From: Cellulosimicrobium cellulans
Lineage (GTDB): Bacteria > Actinomycetota > Actinomycetes > Actinomycetales > Cellulomonadaceae
NCBI RefSeq assembly: GCF_006539945.1
Contig: NZ_BJNZ01000008.1
Span: 93,803-157,802, forward strand
Direction of reading: 5' to 3'
Length of the DNA: 64,000 bases
The translations under genes were made by a program, and so were the position numbers. The notes under the pieces were generated by a model. It had not been told where the DNA came from. It ran no database searches and was given only the letters and a program-made list of their open reading frames with translations. The stretch's first letter is position 1. Each line of letters begins with the position of its first letter. Positions 33,556-41,709 of the stretch are shown here, one piece after another.

Positions 33556-33600
33556 GCCACCGGCGCGGCACGTGCTTGCTCCCGCTGGTCGTGGCACCGT

Positions 33601-34458
33601 GTGCGGGTGACGTCCCCCGCCCTCGCCCCGGTGCCCGACGCCGCCCGACCGCCCTGGGCGGTCGGCTCGCCGCTGCGGCTGCTCGCCGCGATGCTCGTGT
33701 CGGGCTCGGCGGTGCTCCTGTTCGCGGTGCACGTGCGCCCGCTCGGGTACGTGCCGCTCGTGCTCGGCGTGGCGCTGGGGCTCGCCGTGGACCGCCGCCT
33801 CGGGCGCGACCTCGCGCTCGTCGGGACCGGCATGGCGATCATCTCGACGATCTCGCTCGAGGCGGACCTGTCGGACGCGGGGATGGTGCGCTTCGCCGTC
33901 GTGCTGTCGCTCGCGGTGCTCGTGCCGTGGGCGCTGTCGCGGTTCGTGCTCCGCGAGGACGTGATCCGGTTCCCCGTCGCCACCGGGCGGCGCTGGACCC
34001 GGGGACAGGTCGTGTACCTCGTCGTGGTCGTCGTCGCGGGGTACCTGATCCTGCCCTTCTACTTCATCGGGTCGGGTGCGTACCTCAACTGGCCCCAGAT
34101 CACGGGCGGGCAGGAGATCGCACGGCTGTTCGTGGGCGTCAACGCGGTGGGCATCTGGGACGAGCTGTTCTTCGTGTGCGTCGTGTTCGCGCTGTACCGC
34201 GAGCACTTCGGCCTGTGGACGGCCAACCTGCTCCAGGCGGCGGTGTTCGTGTCGTTCCTCTGGGAGCTCGGGTACCGCGAGTGGGGACCGCTCCTCACCG
34301 TCCCGTTCGCCCTGGTCCAGGGCTGGATCTTCTCGTGGAGCAAGTCGCTCACGTACGTCGTCGCGGTGCACCTGCTGTTCGACGTCGTGGTGTTCGCGGT
34401 GCTCGTGCACGCCCACCACCCGGAGCTGTTCGACGTCTTCGTCACCGTGCCGCGCTGA
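33601..34458 (+). CDS. CPBP-like intramembrane protease family membrane protein
   Basis: 285 aa with about eight hydrophobic helices. The last third resembles the CPBP (Abi/Rce1-type) family: WDELFFVCVVFALYREHFGLW, FLWELGYREWG, and HLLFDVVVFAVLVH. The canonical Glu-Glu of motif 1 is Asp-Glu here, so proteolytic activity is uncertain. GTG at 33601 or GTG two codons later may be the start. It follows the aldo/keto reductase in the same direction by 45 bp. Confidence 0.65.
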   Translation: MRVTSPALAPVPDAARPPWAVGSPLRLLAAMLVSGSAVLLFAVHVRPLGYVPLVLGVALGLAVDRRLGRDLALVGTGMAIISTISLEADLSDAGMVRFAVVLSLAVLVPWALSRFVLREDVIRFPVATGRRWTRGQVVYLVVVVVAGYLILPFYFIGSGAYLNWPQITGGQEIARLFVGVNAVGIWDELFFVCVVFALYREHFGLWTANLLQAAVFVSFLWELGYREWGPLLTVPFALVQGWIFSWSKSLTYVVAVHLLFDVVVFAVLVHAHHPELFDVFVTVPR

Positions 34459-34507
34459 CCGTGCCGCGCGGACCGTGCCCCGGGGCCTCTGCCGGTGCGG
34501 TGCCCGC

Positions 34508-34993
34508 ATGACCGGACGACGAACCGGACCCCGCCGCGGCCTCGTTCCCCTCGCGATCGCGGGCGCATGCCTGCTGGGCGTGCTGTGGCTGTGGGTGCTC
34601 CCAGGCTTCCGGGTCGAGGCCGCGACGCCGTTCGGCGAGACGGTGCGCGTCGTGCTCACCGCGGGCGAGCACACCGTCTACGCCGACACGGGCGCCGCGT
34701 GGAGCGAGGTCCGGTGCGAGGGCACCGGACCCGACGGCGAGGACGTCGGGCTCCGCGTCTCGATGTCGCAGCAGGACCTCCGCGTGCCTCGGCACTGGCG
34801 CGCGGAGTCCTCGTTCGCGAGAGACGCGGGCACCGTGACCCTCACGTGCCGGTCGGAGGGCACGACGACGGGCGGGACGTTCGCCGTCGGGCCGTCGGTC
34901 GACCTGCCGCAGGCCGTGTTCGGCACCGTGCTGCTCGCCGCGGCGGTGATCCTGGGGATCGTGGGGATCGCCCGCGCCCGACGCCGTCCCTGA
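34508..34993 (+). CDS. Two-span membrane protein of unknown function
   Basis: 161 aa. A signal/anchor helix (about residues 12-32) and a second helix near the C-terminus (135-155) flank an extracytoplasmic domain with two Cys (VRCEGTG, LTCRSEG) that could pair. The order helix - beta-rich domain - helix - short basic tail suggests a surface-facing membrane protein. I recognise no family. It ends six bases before the convergent PAP2 gene, with no hairpin. Confidence 0.7.
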   Translation: MTGRRTGPRRGLVPLAIAGACLLGVLWLWVLPGFRVEAATPFGETVRVVLTAGEHTVYADTGAAWSEVRCEGTGPDGEDVGLRVSMSQQDLRVPRHWRAESSFARDAGTVTLTCRSEGTTTGGTFAVGPSVDLPQAVFGTVLLAAAVILGIVGIARARRRP

Positions 34994-34999
34994 GGCTCG

Positions 35000-35839
35000 T
35001 CAGGCGGGCCGCGCCAGGAGGACGCGGCGGACGCCGTCCACGCGGCACGCTGCTGTGACGGCAGCCGTCGCCGGCCCGGCGAGGATCGTGACCGCCGCGA
35101 CGACGACGGCGACGCCGACGGCCGCGCCCGCGACGACGTCGTGCGGGAAGTGCACGCCCTCGGCGACCCGCGCCGTGGCGACTGCGACGGCGAGCACCAC
35201 GGGCAGCACGACCCACACCGCGATATCGCGCAGCGGCGACCGGTAGGCGTGCCGGGCGGGCACCGCCCCGGGGACGCGCACGGCGGGCGCACCGGCCAGG
35301 ACGACCGCCGTCGCGAGGGCGAACGCGATGGCGGTGTGGTTGCTGGGGAACGACCAGTCCCCGGCGGCGGGGCAGTGCGCGACCTCGACGAGCTCCCAGC
35401 ACCCCCGCGGCTGGCGGACCAGGGACTTCACGGCCTCGCTCGCCGCGTAGGCCGCCACGGCGCCCACCCCCGCGACGAGCGTCGTCGCGACGGCGGACGC
35501 GCCCGCGCGCCGCGACCGCCACGCGACGACCGCGCACAGCCCGAGGAGCACGAGCACCCCGCCCTCCGCGACGAGCCCGGACCCCGGGAGCTCGGCGGTC
35601 CGCGCCGTGACGGCGAGGTAGAGCGCCTCGCTCGGGCCGCGCAGCAGGCGCGCGACCAGGACGACGAGGGCCGCCCCGACCAGCCACGACACCGCGACGA
35701 GGACCTGGCCGGCGACCCGCGACGACACGTCGACCGGCGGCTCCGGCAGTACGCGTGGGCGCGCGGTCGGACGGGTCGCGGCGGGGGCGTCGGGGCGGTC
35801 GAGCAGGGTCGCGGCACGGGACGAATCGGGCGGAGTCAT
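35000..35839 (-). CDS. PAP2 family phosphatase
   Basis: 279 aa integral membrane phosphatase. The tripartite signature is present: KSLVRQPRGCW, FPSNHTAIAF, and ARVAEGVHFPHDVVAG (C3 His and Asp). Six helices are visible. Members dephosphorylate lipid phosphates such as undecaprenyl pyrophosphate or phosphatidic acid at the outer membrane face. ATG at 35839 has a TACCCT box six bases upstream, so it is leaderless. Confidence 0.9.
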   Translation of the reverse strand: MTPPDSSRAATLLDRPDAPAATRPTARPRVLPEPPVDVSSRVAGQVLVAVSWLVGAALVVLVARLLRGPSEALYLAVTARTAELPGSGLVAEGGVLVLLGLCAVVAWRSRRAGASAVATTLVAGVGAVAAYAASEAVKSLVRQPRGCWELVEVAHCPAAGDWSFPSNHTAIAFALATAVVLAGAPAVRVPGAVPARHAYRSPLRDIAVWVVLPVVLAVAVATARVAEGVHFPHDVVAGAAVGVAVVVAAVTILAGPATAAVTAACRVDGVRRVLLARPA

Positions 35840-35845
35840 CGCACG

Positions 35846-35873
35846 AGGGTAAGCCGGGTGAACGGCAGGTGAA
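35846..35873 (-). promoter_or_regulatory. Promoter of PAP2 gene (leaderless)
   Basis: Minus-strand TTCACC, 16-bp spacer, TACCCT, then six bases to the ATG. Confidence 0.5.
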
Positions 35874-35924
35874 CATCCGCCCCACGGGGGATGTCCGCCG
35901 CCCGGCCTCCCCCCGGGGCCGGAC

Positions 35925-36578
35925 CTACCGCGCGTCGGGGGTGTCGGCCGGGACGTAGAAGGCCGTCGTGGCGGCGACGCGCGCCGCGACCTCGTCCGCG
36001 CCCAGCCCGTCCGCCTCCGCGAGCGCCGCTCCCCACGCCTCGCTGCTCGCGACGTTGAACGCGCGCAGCTCGGGGCTCGCGAGGACCTCCTCGGGGTCGA
36101 GCGGCCCGGCGCCGTCGAGGTGCAGCGCGAGGCCCAGCAGCGCGCCGTCCCAGCCGACGCCGACGGCGCCCGGGCCGTACACGTCCCACATCTCCGGCGG
36201 CACGACGGCGGTGTGCTCGAGCGTGAGGGTGGTGCCGCCGTCGGGCGCGGGCGCGAGGCGGAGCTCGACGACCGACGAGTCCTCCGGCGTCGGCGGGCCC
36301 ATGACCCAGGTGAGCCGGAGGAGGGTCGGCGCGTCGCACGCGCGGATCTCGCCGCCCGCGTTGCCCTCGACCTGGTAGGTGCCGCCGACCCGGAACTCGC
36401 CCGTGACCGGCAGGAACCAGCGCGGGATGCGCTCGGGGTCGGTGACGGCGTCCCACACGTCCTCGACGTCGGCCGGGTAGGTCCGCTCGATCGTGAGGAC
36501 GCGGGCCTCGCCCGCGGGGAGCGCCCCCGTCCCGACGGAGCGCCGCGCGGCCTCGAGCTCGGCGATGAAGTCCTTCAT
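35925..36578 (-). CDS. SRPBCC/AHSA1-domain protein
   Basis: 217 aa. Helix-grip START-like fold with IERTYPADVEDVWDAVTDPERIPRWFLPVTGEFRVGGTY and TLTLEHTAVVPPEMW. It is a polyketide-cyclase/AHSA1-type ligand-binding protein, cytosolic. CAGGAGGACAG precedes the ATG, which overlaps the stop of the ArsR-type regulator by four bases. ArsR plus AHSA1 pairs are common in actinobacteria, and the SRPBCC protein may bind a small molecule linked to the regulator (inference). Confidence 0.9.
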   Translation of the reverse strand: MKDFIAELEAARRSVGTGALPAGEARVLTIERTYPADVEDVWDAVTDPERIPRWFLPVTGEFRVGGTYQVEGNAGGEIRACDAPTLLRLTWVMGPPTPEDSSVVELRLAPAPDGGTTLTLEHTAVVPPEMWDVYGPGAVGVGWDGALLGLALHLDGAGPLDPEEVLASPELRAFNVASSEAWGAALAEADGLGADEVAARVAATTAFYVPADTPDAR

Positions 36579-36961
36579 GCTGTCCTCCTGGTGGTGTCGG
36601 TCGGGCGTCCGGCGCCCTCGTCGACGGCCGCGGTGCGGCGCCGCTCGCGCGCACCGCGAGCGAGCTCGGTGCCGAGCGCGTCGAGCCGCTGCTCCCAGAA
36701 CCGGCGCAGGCCCGCCGCCCAGTCCTCGACCTCGTCGAGCGCCGCGGGGTCGAGCGCGTAGAGGCGCCGGGTCCCCTCGGGCCGCACGGTCGCGAAGCCG
36801 CTGGTCCGCAGCACCTTGAGGTGCTGGGACACGGCCGGCTGGCTGATCCCGAACTCCTCGCCCACGAGCGCGGCGAGGTCCCCCGCCGGTCGCTCGCCCC
36901 GCGCGAGATGCTCGAGGATCCGGCGCCGCACCGGGTCGCCGAGGACGTCGAACGCTTCCAT
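36575..36961 (-). CDS. ArsR-family transcriptional regulator
   Basis: 128 aa winged helix-turn-helix without the metal-binding CVC motif. The sequence FDVLGDPVRRRILEHLARGERPAGDLAALVGEEFGISQPAVSQHLKVLRTSGFATVRPEGTRRLYAL covers the domain. ATG at 36961 is preferred by homology; an ATG three codons upstream is possible. The upstream region holds TTGACT and the palindrome CTTATATAAG, an AT-rich exception in this genome and a likely operator. It forms a coupled pair with the SRPBCC gene. Confidence 0.88.
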   Translation of the reverse strand: MEAFDVLGDPVRRRILEHLARGERPAGDLAALVGEEFGISQPAVSQHLKVLRTSGFATVRPEGTRRLYALDPAALDEVEDWAAGLRRFWEQRLDALGTELARGARERRRTAAVDEGAGRPTDTTRRTA

Positions 36962-37034
36962 GACCACCATGTTTCAATACCGGCTTATATAAGTCAAGAC
37001 CTATCCAGCGGTCGCCAGGACGCGTTGCGGGCCG

Positions 37035-37925
37035 TCACCGCCGCTTCCCGCCGCGCCCGCGGGAGCCCCGGCCCTTCGGGACCCCGCCACGCCCCTGCTT
37101 CGCTCCGCCGGAGCGCCCACCGGCCGCTCCCCCACGCCCGGACCCGCCGCGTCCGCCCTGCCCCCCGGCGCCGCCGCGCCCGCTCTGCGCGCGGGGCGTC
37201 GCGGCCTCCTCGGGCGCGCTCCCGGCACGCCGGCCGCGCGAGCTGTTGACCGTGCGCCCGCGCACGATCCCGACCATCTCCTCGACCAGCTCGTCGTCCC
37301 GGTCCGCGACCCACGCGAGCGCGACCGGGGCGGTCGGCGCGTCGTCGAGGGGCCGGTACGTCACGTCCTTGCGGTGGTGCAGGCGCGCGAGCGACTGCGG
37401 CACGACCGCCACCCCGACGTTCGCCGCGACGAGCACGACGGCGTCGCCCGTCGTCGCCGGACGCTCGACGGCCGGCCGGCCCGGGGGCTCCGGGGCGTCC
37501 TCCGCGGCGCCGGGCTCGCCCGCCCAGGGCACGACGTCGTCGAGCGGCCGCAGCAGCACGTCGTCGGCGAGGTCCGCGAGCGCGACCGGCTCCTCGGGCT
37601 CGAGCGCGGCGAGCAGGTGGTCACGCGAGACGAGCACGACCGGCGCCTCCTCGTAGAGCCGGATCGCGCTGAGCACGTCGCGGTCGACCGGCAGGCGGAG
37701 GATCGCGGCGTCCGCCTCGTCGTCCCGCAGCGCGCGCTCGGCGTCACCCGCCTCGACGGCCACGAGGTCGAGCGGCACGTCGGCGAGGCGCTCGCGCCAC
37801 GTGCGCACCCACTTCGCCGGCGTCGCGCCCGGCACGTACGCGAGCCGGAACCGCCGCACCCCGCGGCCGTCGTCGGGGGTCTCGCCGTTCGTCACCTCGG
37901 GGGTCGTGCCCGCGTCGTCGTCCAC
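37035..37925 (-). CDS. LysR-type effector-binding domain protein lacking HTH, with RG-rich tail
   Basis: 296 aa. Residues about 25-225 form a periplasmic-binding-like LysR substrate domain (FRLAYVPGATPAKWVRTWRERL, AAILRLPVDRDVLSAIRLYEEAPVVLVSRDHLL, VAANVGVAVVPQSLARL). No N-terminal helix-turn-helix precedes it: a short acidic leader starts at the leaderless GTG. From about 230 to the end the chain is Gly/Arg/Lys-rich with repeated GGRGG-type units, which may bind nucleic acid. It is divergent from a DUF5997 gene with 54 bp between starts, a pairing seen in related actinobacteria. Function unknown. Confidence 0.82.
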   Translation of the reverse strand: MDDDAGTTPEVTNGETPDDGRGVRRFRLAYVPGATPAKWVRTWRERLADVPLDLVAVEAGDAERALRDDEADAAILRLPVDRDVLSAIRLYEEAPVVLVSRDHLLAALEPEEPVALADLADDVLLRPLDDVVPWAGEPGAAEDAPEPPGRPAVERPATTGDAVVLVAANVGVAVVPQSLARLHHRKDVTYRPLDDAPTAPVALAWVADRDDELVEEMVGIVRGRTVNSSRGRRAGSAPEEAATPRAQSGRGGAGGQGGRGGSGRGGAAGGRSGGAKQGRGGVPKGRGSRGRGGKRR

Positions 37926-37931
37926 CCGACC

Positions 37932-37972
37932 AGCCTAGGCGCGCCGCCGGAGGCCGACCGGCCGACTACCCT
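37932..37972. promoter_or_regulatory. Back-to-back leaderless promoters
   Basis: Minus-strand TAGGCT (37937-37932) serves the GTG at 37925, six bases away. Plus-strand TACCCT (37967-37972) serves the ATG at 37980, seven bases away. Both promoters share only about 30 bp, so one protein could control both genes. Confidence 0.55.
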
Positions 37973-37979
37973 GGAGCCC

Positions 37980-38360
37980 ATGACCCCCAAGCAGTCCGCG
38001 CAGACCATGAAGCCCGCCACCGCGGCGAAGAAGCTCGGGGTGTACCTGCCCGCCACGCCGCCGGAGTTCCAGGAGGGCACGATCACGCGGGCCCAGCTCG
38101 AGGAGCTCGAGAAGAACCCGCCGGAGTGGCTCGCGGACCTGCGCCGCAACGGCCCCCACCCGCGCCCCGTGGTCGCGGGACGCCTGGGCGTCTCCATCTC
38201 CGGCCTCACGCGCGGCGGCCTCACCGAGCCGCTGACGACGGAGGAGATCGACGCGCTGCGCCAGGACCCGCCCGCGTGGCTCGCGACGGAGCGCGAGGTG
38301 CAGAAGAAGGTCCGCGCCGAGGAGGAGCGGCTCGCCGCCGCCCGCGCCAAGAAGGGCTGA
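37980..38360 (+). CDS. DUF5997 family protein
   Basis: 126 aa, highly charged and helical. SAQTMKPATAAKKLGVYLPATPPEFQ leads into repeated short helices and an Arg/Lys/Glu-rich C-terminal coil (EREVQKKVRAEEERLAAARAKK). It matches DUF5997, an actinobacterial family of unknown function that is often next to the LysR-like domain protein, as here. It is leaderless. The last codons form one arm of a hairpin shared with the convergent SelT-like gene. Confidence 0.85.
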   Translation: MTPKQSAQTMKPATAAKKLGVYLPATPPEFQEGTITRAQLEELEKNPPEWLADLRRNGPHPRPVVAGRLGVSISGLTRGGLTEPLTTEEIDALRQDPPAWLATEREVQKKVRAEEERLAAARAKKG

Positions 38361-38371
38361 GTCCTCAGCCC
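38354..38371. terminator. Hairpin built from two convergent stop codons
   Basis: GGGCTGA-GTCC-TCAGCCC: the TGA of each convergent gene lies within an arm, and only four bases separate the genes. Confidence 0.5.
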
Positions 38372-38766
38372 TCCGACGGCGCCTCGCCGCCGGACCCTGA
38401 CCGGGCGGCCGCCCGGTCGGTGTGGCCGAGCGCCAGGTCCGGGGCGACGGCGTCGCGCACGCGCCGCTTGAGGTCGGGGATCTCGGGGAACCCGCCGTCG
38501 GCCTTGCGGTCCCAGAGCAGGACGGGCCCCTCACCGGCGTCGAGCGTGACGCGGAAGACGCCGTCCGTCCCCGGCACCAGGGCGACCTCGCCGAGCCGTG
38601 TGCGGAACGTCTGGAGCAGCTCCTGGGCGACCCATGCCGCGCGCAGGAGCCACCGGCACTGCGTGCAGTACTCCACCGCCACGCGTGCCGTCCCGCGCGG
38701 GACGACGGTCGATACCTCGGCGGGAGCTGCTGCCTCAGGGCCCGTGGACCCAGCGTCGTGCGACAT
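38365..38766 (-). CDS. SelT/SelW/SelH family redox protein (Cys form)
   Basis: 133 aa. The thioredoxin-like Rdx motif CTQC in VAVEYCTQCRW lies near residue 34; in selenoprotein members the second position is selenocysteine, here Cys. VTLDAGEGPVLLWDRKADGGFPEIPDLKRRVRD is the usual C-terminal half. It is a small cytosolic oxidoreductase of unknown substrate. ATG at 38766 is leaderless, with TAGGCT seven bases upstream. Confidence 0.88.
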   Translation of the reverse strand: MSHDAGSTGPEAAAPAEVSTVVPRGTARVAVEYCTQCRWLLRAAWVAQELLQTFRTRLGEVALVPGTDGVFRVTLDAGEGPVLLWDRKADGGFPEIPDLKRRVRDAVAPDLALGHTDRAAARSGSGGEAPSEG

Positions 38767-38773
38767 GGCGACC

Positions 38774-38779
38774 AGCCTA
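38774..38779 (-). promoter_or_regulatory. -10 box of SelT-like gene (leaderless)
   Basis: Minus-strand TAGGCT followed by GGTCGCC and the ATG. Confidence 0.5.
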
Positions 38780-38834
38780 CGGTCGGTGGTCGGCGCCGGG
38801 CCGGAGCGAGCGGGCACGCAGGCCCGGCCCCGGC

Positions 38835-40229
38835 TCATGTCCCGCGCTCGGCCGGGATCCGACCGCTCGCCACGGCCGCCTCGAGCGCCGCGAAGTCCTG
38901 CTCCACGACGTCCGCGTACGCGCGCGACCAGCGCGCGATCGACTCGTCGAAGACGCCGGAGCGCCCGAGGTAGCCGTGGGCGACCCGCGCACCGGGCGAC
39001 TGGCTGTGCGCGCGGGCGAGCACGCGCCCGCAGAGCTCGCCGTACCGCACGAACTGCGCCGGGGCGAGCCGGTCGAGCTCCACCGAACCCTTCATGTCGC
39101 GGAACTGCCGGAAGAAGTAGTCCACGCGCGGGCGGCCCGTGCGTTCCGGCGCCTCGATGGTGATCCAGCCCAGGAACGGGTCCGAGTGGGCCTGCAGGAT
39201 GCGCTGGGACGTCACGACACGACGCCCCTGCGCCGGGAGCGCCCCGGCCGGCACGAGGCCGGACGGCAGCGCGTCGGGCATCCCGCCGTACCGCGAGAGG
39301 ACCGACGTCTCGGCCTCCTTGGCCTGCAGGACGAGCGGCTCGCCCTCGGGCCCCTCGAACAGCAGGATGTAGCAGCGGGTCCCGACGCTGCCGACCCCGA
39401 CGACGCGCAGCACGAAGTCGACGAGCTCGAACTGGCCGAGCAGGAGCCGGACGTCGGCGCGCAGGGGTTCGCGGTACTGCTGGAAGAGCTCCGTCAGCTC
39501 CTCGACCGACACGCGGTCGACGTGCTGGGTCACGGGCGGCTGGTCGACGATCCGGGGGCGGCCGTCGGTGGTGCGCGTCGTGATCTTCTGCACCACCTGC
39601 TCCGAGGTGCGCTTGCGCGCCTTCTTCACCGTCCGCCGCAGCTCGTCGCGCCCCTCTTTGCGCAGCAAGGGCTCGATCGCGTCCGTCTCGACCTGGAACG
39701 AGAACCGCTCGAGGGCGCTGCGCGCGAACAGGTCGGCCAGCGCCTCCCGGTACCCGCGCACCGCCTCCCGCGCGGCGTCGCCGCACTCGGCCTCCGACAT
39801 CCCCTTGTCCCGGCCACCGACGTACATGCTCGCCGCGAGCCGCTTGACGTCCCACTCCCACGGTGCGTCGCTCGCCTCGTCGAAGTCGTTGAGGTCGAAC
39901 ACCAGCCGCCGCTCGGGCGACGCGAAGAGGCCGAAGTTGGAGACGTGCGCGTCGCCGCACGCCACGACGTGGGCGCCCGTGCGCGGTCCGTCGCGCAGGT
40001 CGTGGGCCATCGTGGCCGCCGTGCCGCGGTAGAACGCGAACGGCGACTCGAGCATCCGCCCGATCCGCAGCGGGACGAGGTCCTGGAGCCGGTCGCGGTT
40101 CTGCTCCTCGATGATCGCGACCGGGTCGCGCTCCGGGAGCAGCAGCGCCCCCTGGGTGCGGCGCGGCACCCGGTCGCGCAGGGCGCGCCCCGCCGCGCGG
40201 GACTCGGCCAGGGTTCGCGGGACGTCCAC
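38835..40229 (-). CDS. DUF2252 family protein (kinase-like fold)
   Basis: 464 aa from GTG at 40229, supported by GAGGAGG; the frame is open to 40286. The DUF2252 signature is clear: RMLESPFAFYRGTAATMAHDL, VVACGDAHVSNFGLFASPERRLVFDLNDFDEA with kinase-like catalytic-loop and DxD features, and KEAETSVLSRYGG. Members resemble aminoglycoside phosphotransferases, but no substrate is known. There is no membrane segment. Confidence 0.9.
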   Translation of the reverse strand: MDVPRTLAESRAAGRALRDRVPRRTQGALLLPERDPVAIIEEQNRDRLQDLVPLRIGRMLESPFAFYRGTAATMAHDLRDGPRTGAHVVACGDAHVSNFGLFASPERRLVFDLNDFDEASDAPWEWDVKRLAASMYVGGRDKGMSEAECGDAAREAVRGYREALADLFARSALERFSFQVETDAIEPLLRKEGRDELRRTVKKARKRTSEQVVQKITTRTTDGRPRIVDQPPVTQHVDRVSVEELTELFQQYREPLRADVRLLLGQFELVDFVLRVVGVGSVGTRCYILLFEGPEGEPLVLQAKEAETSVLSRYGGMPDALPSGLVPAGALPAQGRRVVTSQRILQAHSDPFLGWITIEAPERTGRPRVDYFFRQFRDMKGSVELDRLAPAQFVRYGELCGRVLARAHSQSPGARVAHGYLGRSGVFDESIARWSRAYADVVEQDFAALEAAVASGRIPAERGT

Positions 40230-40369
40230 GGGTGCCTCCTCGCTGTCCGGGAACCGCACAGTAGCGCTCGCGGCGGTGCACGGCACGGCGACGCCGGGTG
40301 AGGTTCGGTGGAGCGACGGCGCGTGCGCGACCGGGCGGGGAGCGGCGTGCCGTCGGGGAGACTGGACCG

Positions 40370-41644
40370 GTGACGACCTCCCCGCCCGACCTCGCCGCGC
40401 TGCTCACGCGCCTGCGCACCGACGACACCGGCCCGGACCGCGAGGACGCCCCGGTCGCCGTGGACCCCGTCGACCGGCTGCTGCTCGACCTGCTGCTCGA
40501 CCTCCCGCTCGACCTCCCGACCGACCTCCCCACCGACCTCCCGATCGACGAGGCGGCGCCGTGGCTCGCGGGTGGCGGGCCGGAGGCCGTGGTGGTCGTC
40601 GACGACCGGTACGGGGCCCTCACGCTCGGCGCCGCGCTGCTCACCGCCGTGGCGTCGACCGAGGCGGGCCCGGCGTCGGGCAACCCGAGGGTGCGCGTCC
40701 ACCAGGACGCGTGCACGGCGGAGGCCGCGCTCGACGCGAACGCGACGGCGCTCGGCCTGACCGGTGCCTACGCGCGCCACGGCCTCGGGCCCGGGCTCCT
40801 CGCGGGGGCGCGCGTGGTGCTGCTGCGTCTGCCCCGCAGCCTCGCGGCGCTGCGCGACGTCGCGGAGCACGTCGCGCGCGAGGCCGACCCGGGCGTCGTG
40901 CTGCTGGCGGGCGGACGCGTCAAGCACATGACCCGCGCCATGAACGACGTCCTCGGCGAGTCGTTCGCGGACGTGCGCGCGAGCCTCGCGCGCGGCAAGT
41001 CGCGCGTGCTCGTCGCGTCGTCGCCGCGCCCCGGGCGCGGCGGTCTCACCTATCCCGTGACGGCCGACCTGCCCGACGTCGGGCTGCGGGTCGCGGCGTT
41101 CGGGGCGGCCTTCGCGGGGGCGGGCCTCGACCTCGGCACGCGGTTCCTGCTCGAGCAGCTCAGCGCTTCAGGCCCGGGCGGGCCGGCGCCCGACGGGGCG
41201 GACCGGGGCCCGCGCGACGTCGTCGACCTCGGGTGCGGGACGGGGCTGCTCGCCACGTGGGCGGCCCGGCGCTGGCCGGACGCGCGGGTCGTGGCGGCGG
41301 ACCGCTCCGACGCCGCGGTGCGGTCCGCGGCGCTCACGGCGCGGGAGAACGGGGTGGGCGGCCGCGTGCGCACCGTGCGCGACGACGCGGGCGCGACGCT
41401 GGCCGACGCGAGCGCCGACGTCGTGCTGCTCAACCCGCCGTTCCACGACGGCGCGGCCCTGCGCACCGATGCGGCGCACCGCATGTTCGCGACGGCGGGG
41501 CGCGTCCTGCGGCCGGGCGGAGAGCTGTGGTGCGTGTGGAACTCGCACCTGCGCTACCGGCCGGCGCTGGAGCGTGCGGTCGGGCCGACGACCCAGGTCG
41601 CGCGCGGCCCGCGCTTCACCGTCACCCGCTCCACGCGCCGCTGA
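40370..41644 (+). CDS. RsmC/RlmG-like rRNA (guanine-N2) methyltransferase
   Basis: 424 aa. An N-terminal non-catalytic domain precedes a class I SAM domain: VDLGCGTGLLATWAA (motif I, about 283-297), VVAADRSDAAVRSA, and catalytic motif IV VLLNPPFHDGA (about 352-362). The NPPF motif is typical of 16S/23S rRNA guanine-N2 methyltransferases. Residues about 37-60 are encoded by six 12-bp tandem repeats giving LLLD/LPTD units, an odd insertion not expected in the family. GTG at 40370 lacks a clear ribosome site. A hairpin follows the stop. Confidence 0.85.
   Translation: MTTSPPDLAALLTRLRTDDTGPDREDAPVAVDPVDRLLLDLLLDLPLDLPTDLPTDLPIDEAAPWLAGGGPEAVVVVDDRYGALTLGAALLTAVASTEAGPASGNPRVRVHQDACTAEAALDANATALGLTGAYARHGLGPGLLAGARVVLLRLPRSLAALRDVAEHVAREADPGVVLLAGGRVKHMTRAMNDVLGESFADVRASLARGKSRVLVASSPRPGRGGLTYPVTADLPDVGLRVAAFGAAFAGAGLDLGTRFLLEQLSASGPGGPAPDGADRGPRDVVDLGCGTGLLATWAARRWPDARVVAADRSDAAVRSAALTARENGVGGRVRTVRDDAGATLADASADVVLLNPPFHDGAALRTDAAHRMFATAGRVLRPGGELWCVWNSHLRYRPALERAVGPTTQVARGPRFTVTRSTRR
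40478..40549. repeat. Six 12-bp tandem repeats inside the methyltransferase gene
   Basis: CTGCTGCTCGAC, again CTGCTGCTCGAC, then CTCCCGCTCGAC, CTCCCGACCGAC, CTCCCCACCGAC and CTCCCGATCGAC. They encode LLLD LLLD LPLD LPTD LPTD LPID in frame, so copy-number change would not shift the frame. Confidence 0.85.
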
Positions 41645-41698
41645 GTGCGGGGTGTTCGTCGTCAGGACGGCTCCGCGCCGACGAACACCCCGCACCCA
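41642..41698. terminator. Hairpin between convergent methyltransferase and FKBP genes
   Basis: Arms 41642-41661 and 41679-41698 pair over 20 bp with one mismatch; the left arm includes the methyltransferase TGA. Confidence 0.8.
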
Positions 41699-41709
41699 GC
41701 GGGGAGGTG

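Noticed and set aside
38365..38766. Selenoprotein
   Set aside because: The redox motif is CTQC with ordinary Cys codons, with no in-frame TGA inside the gene.
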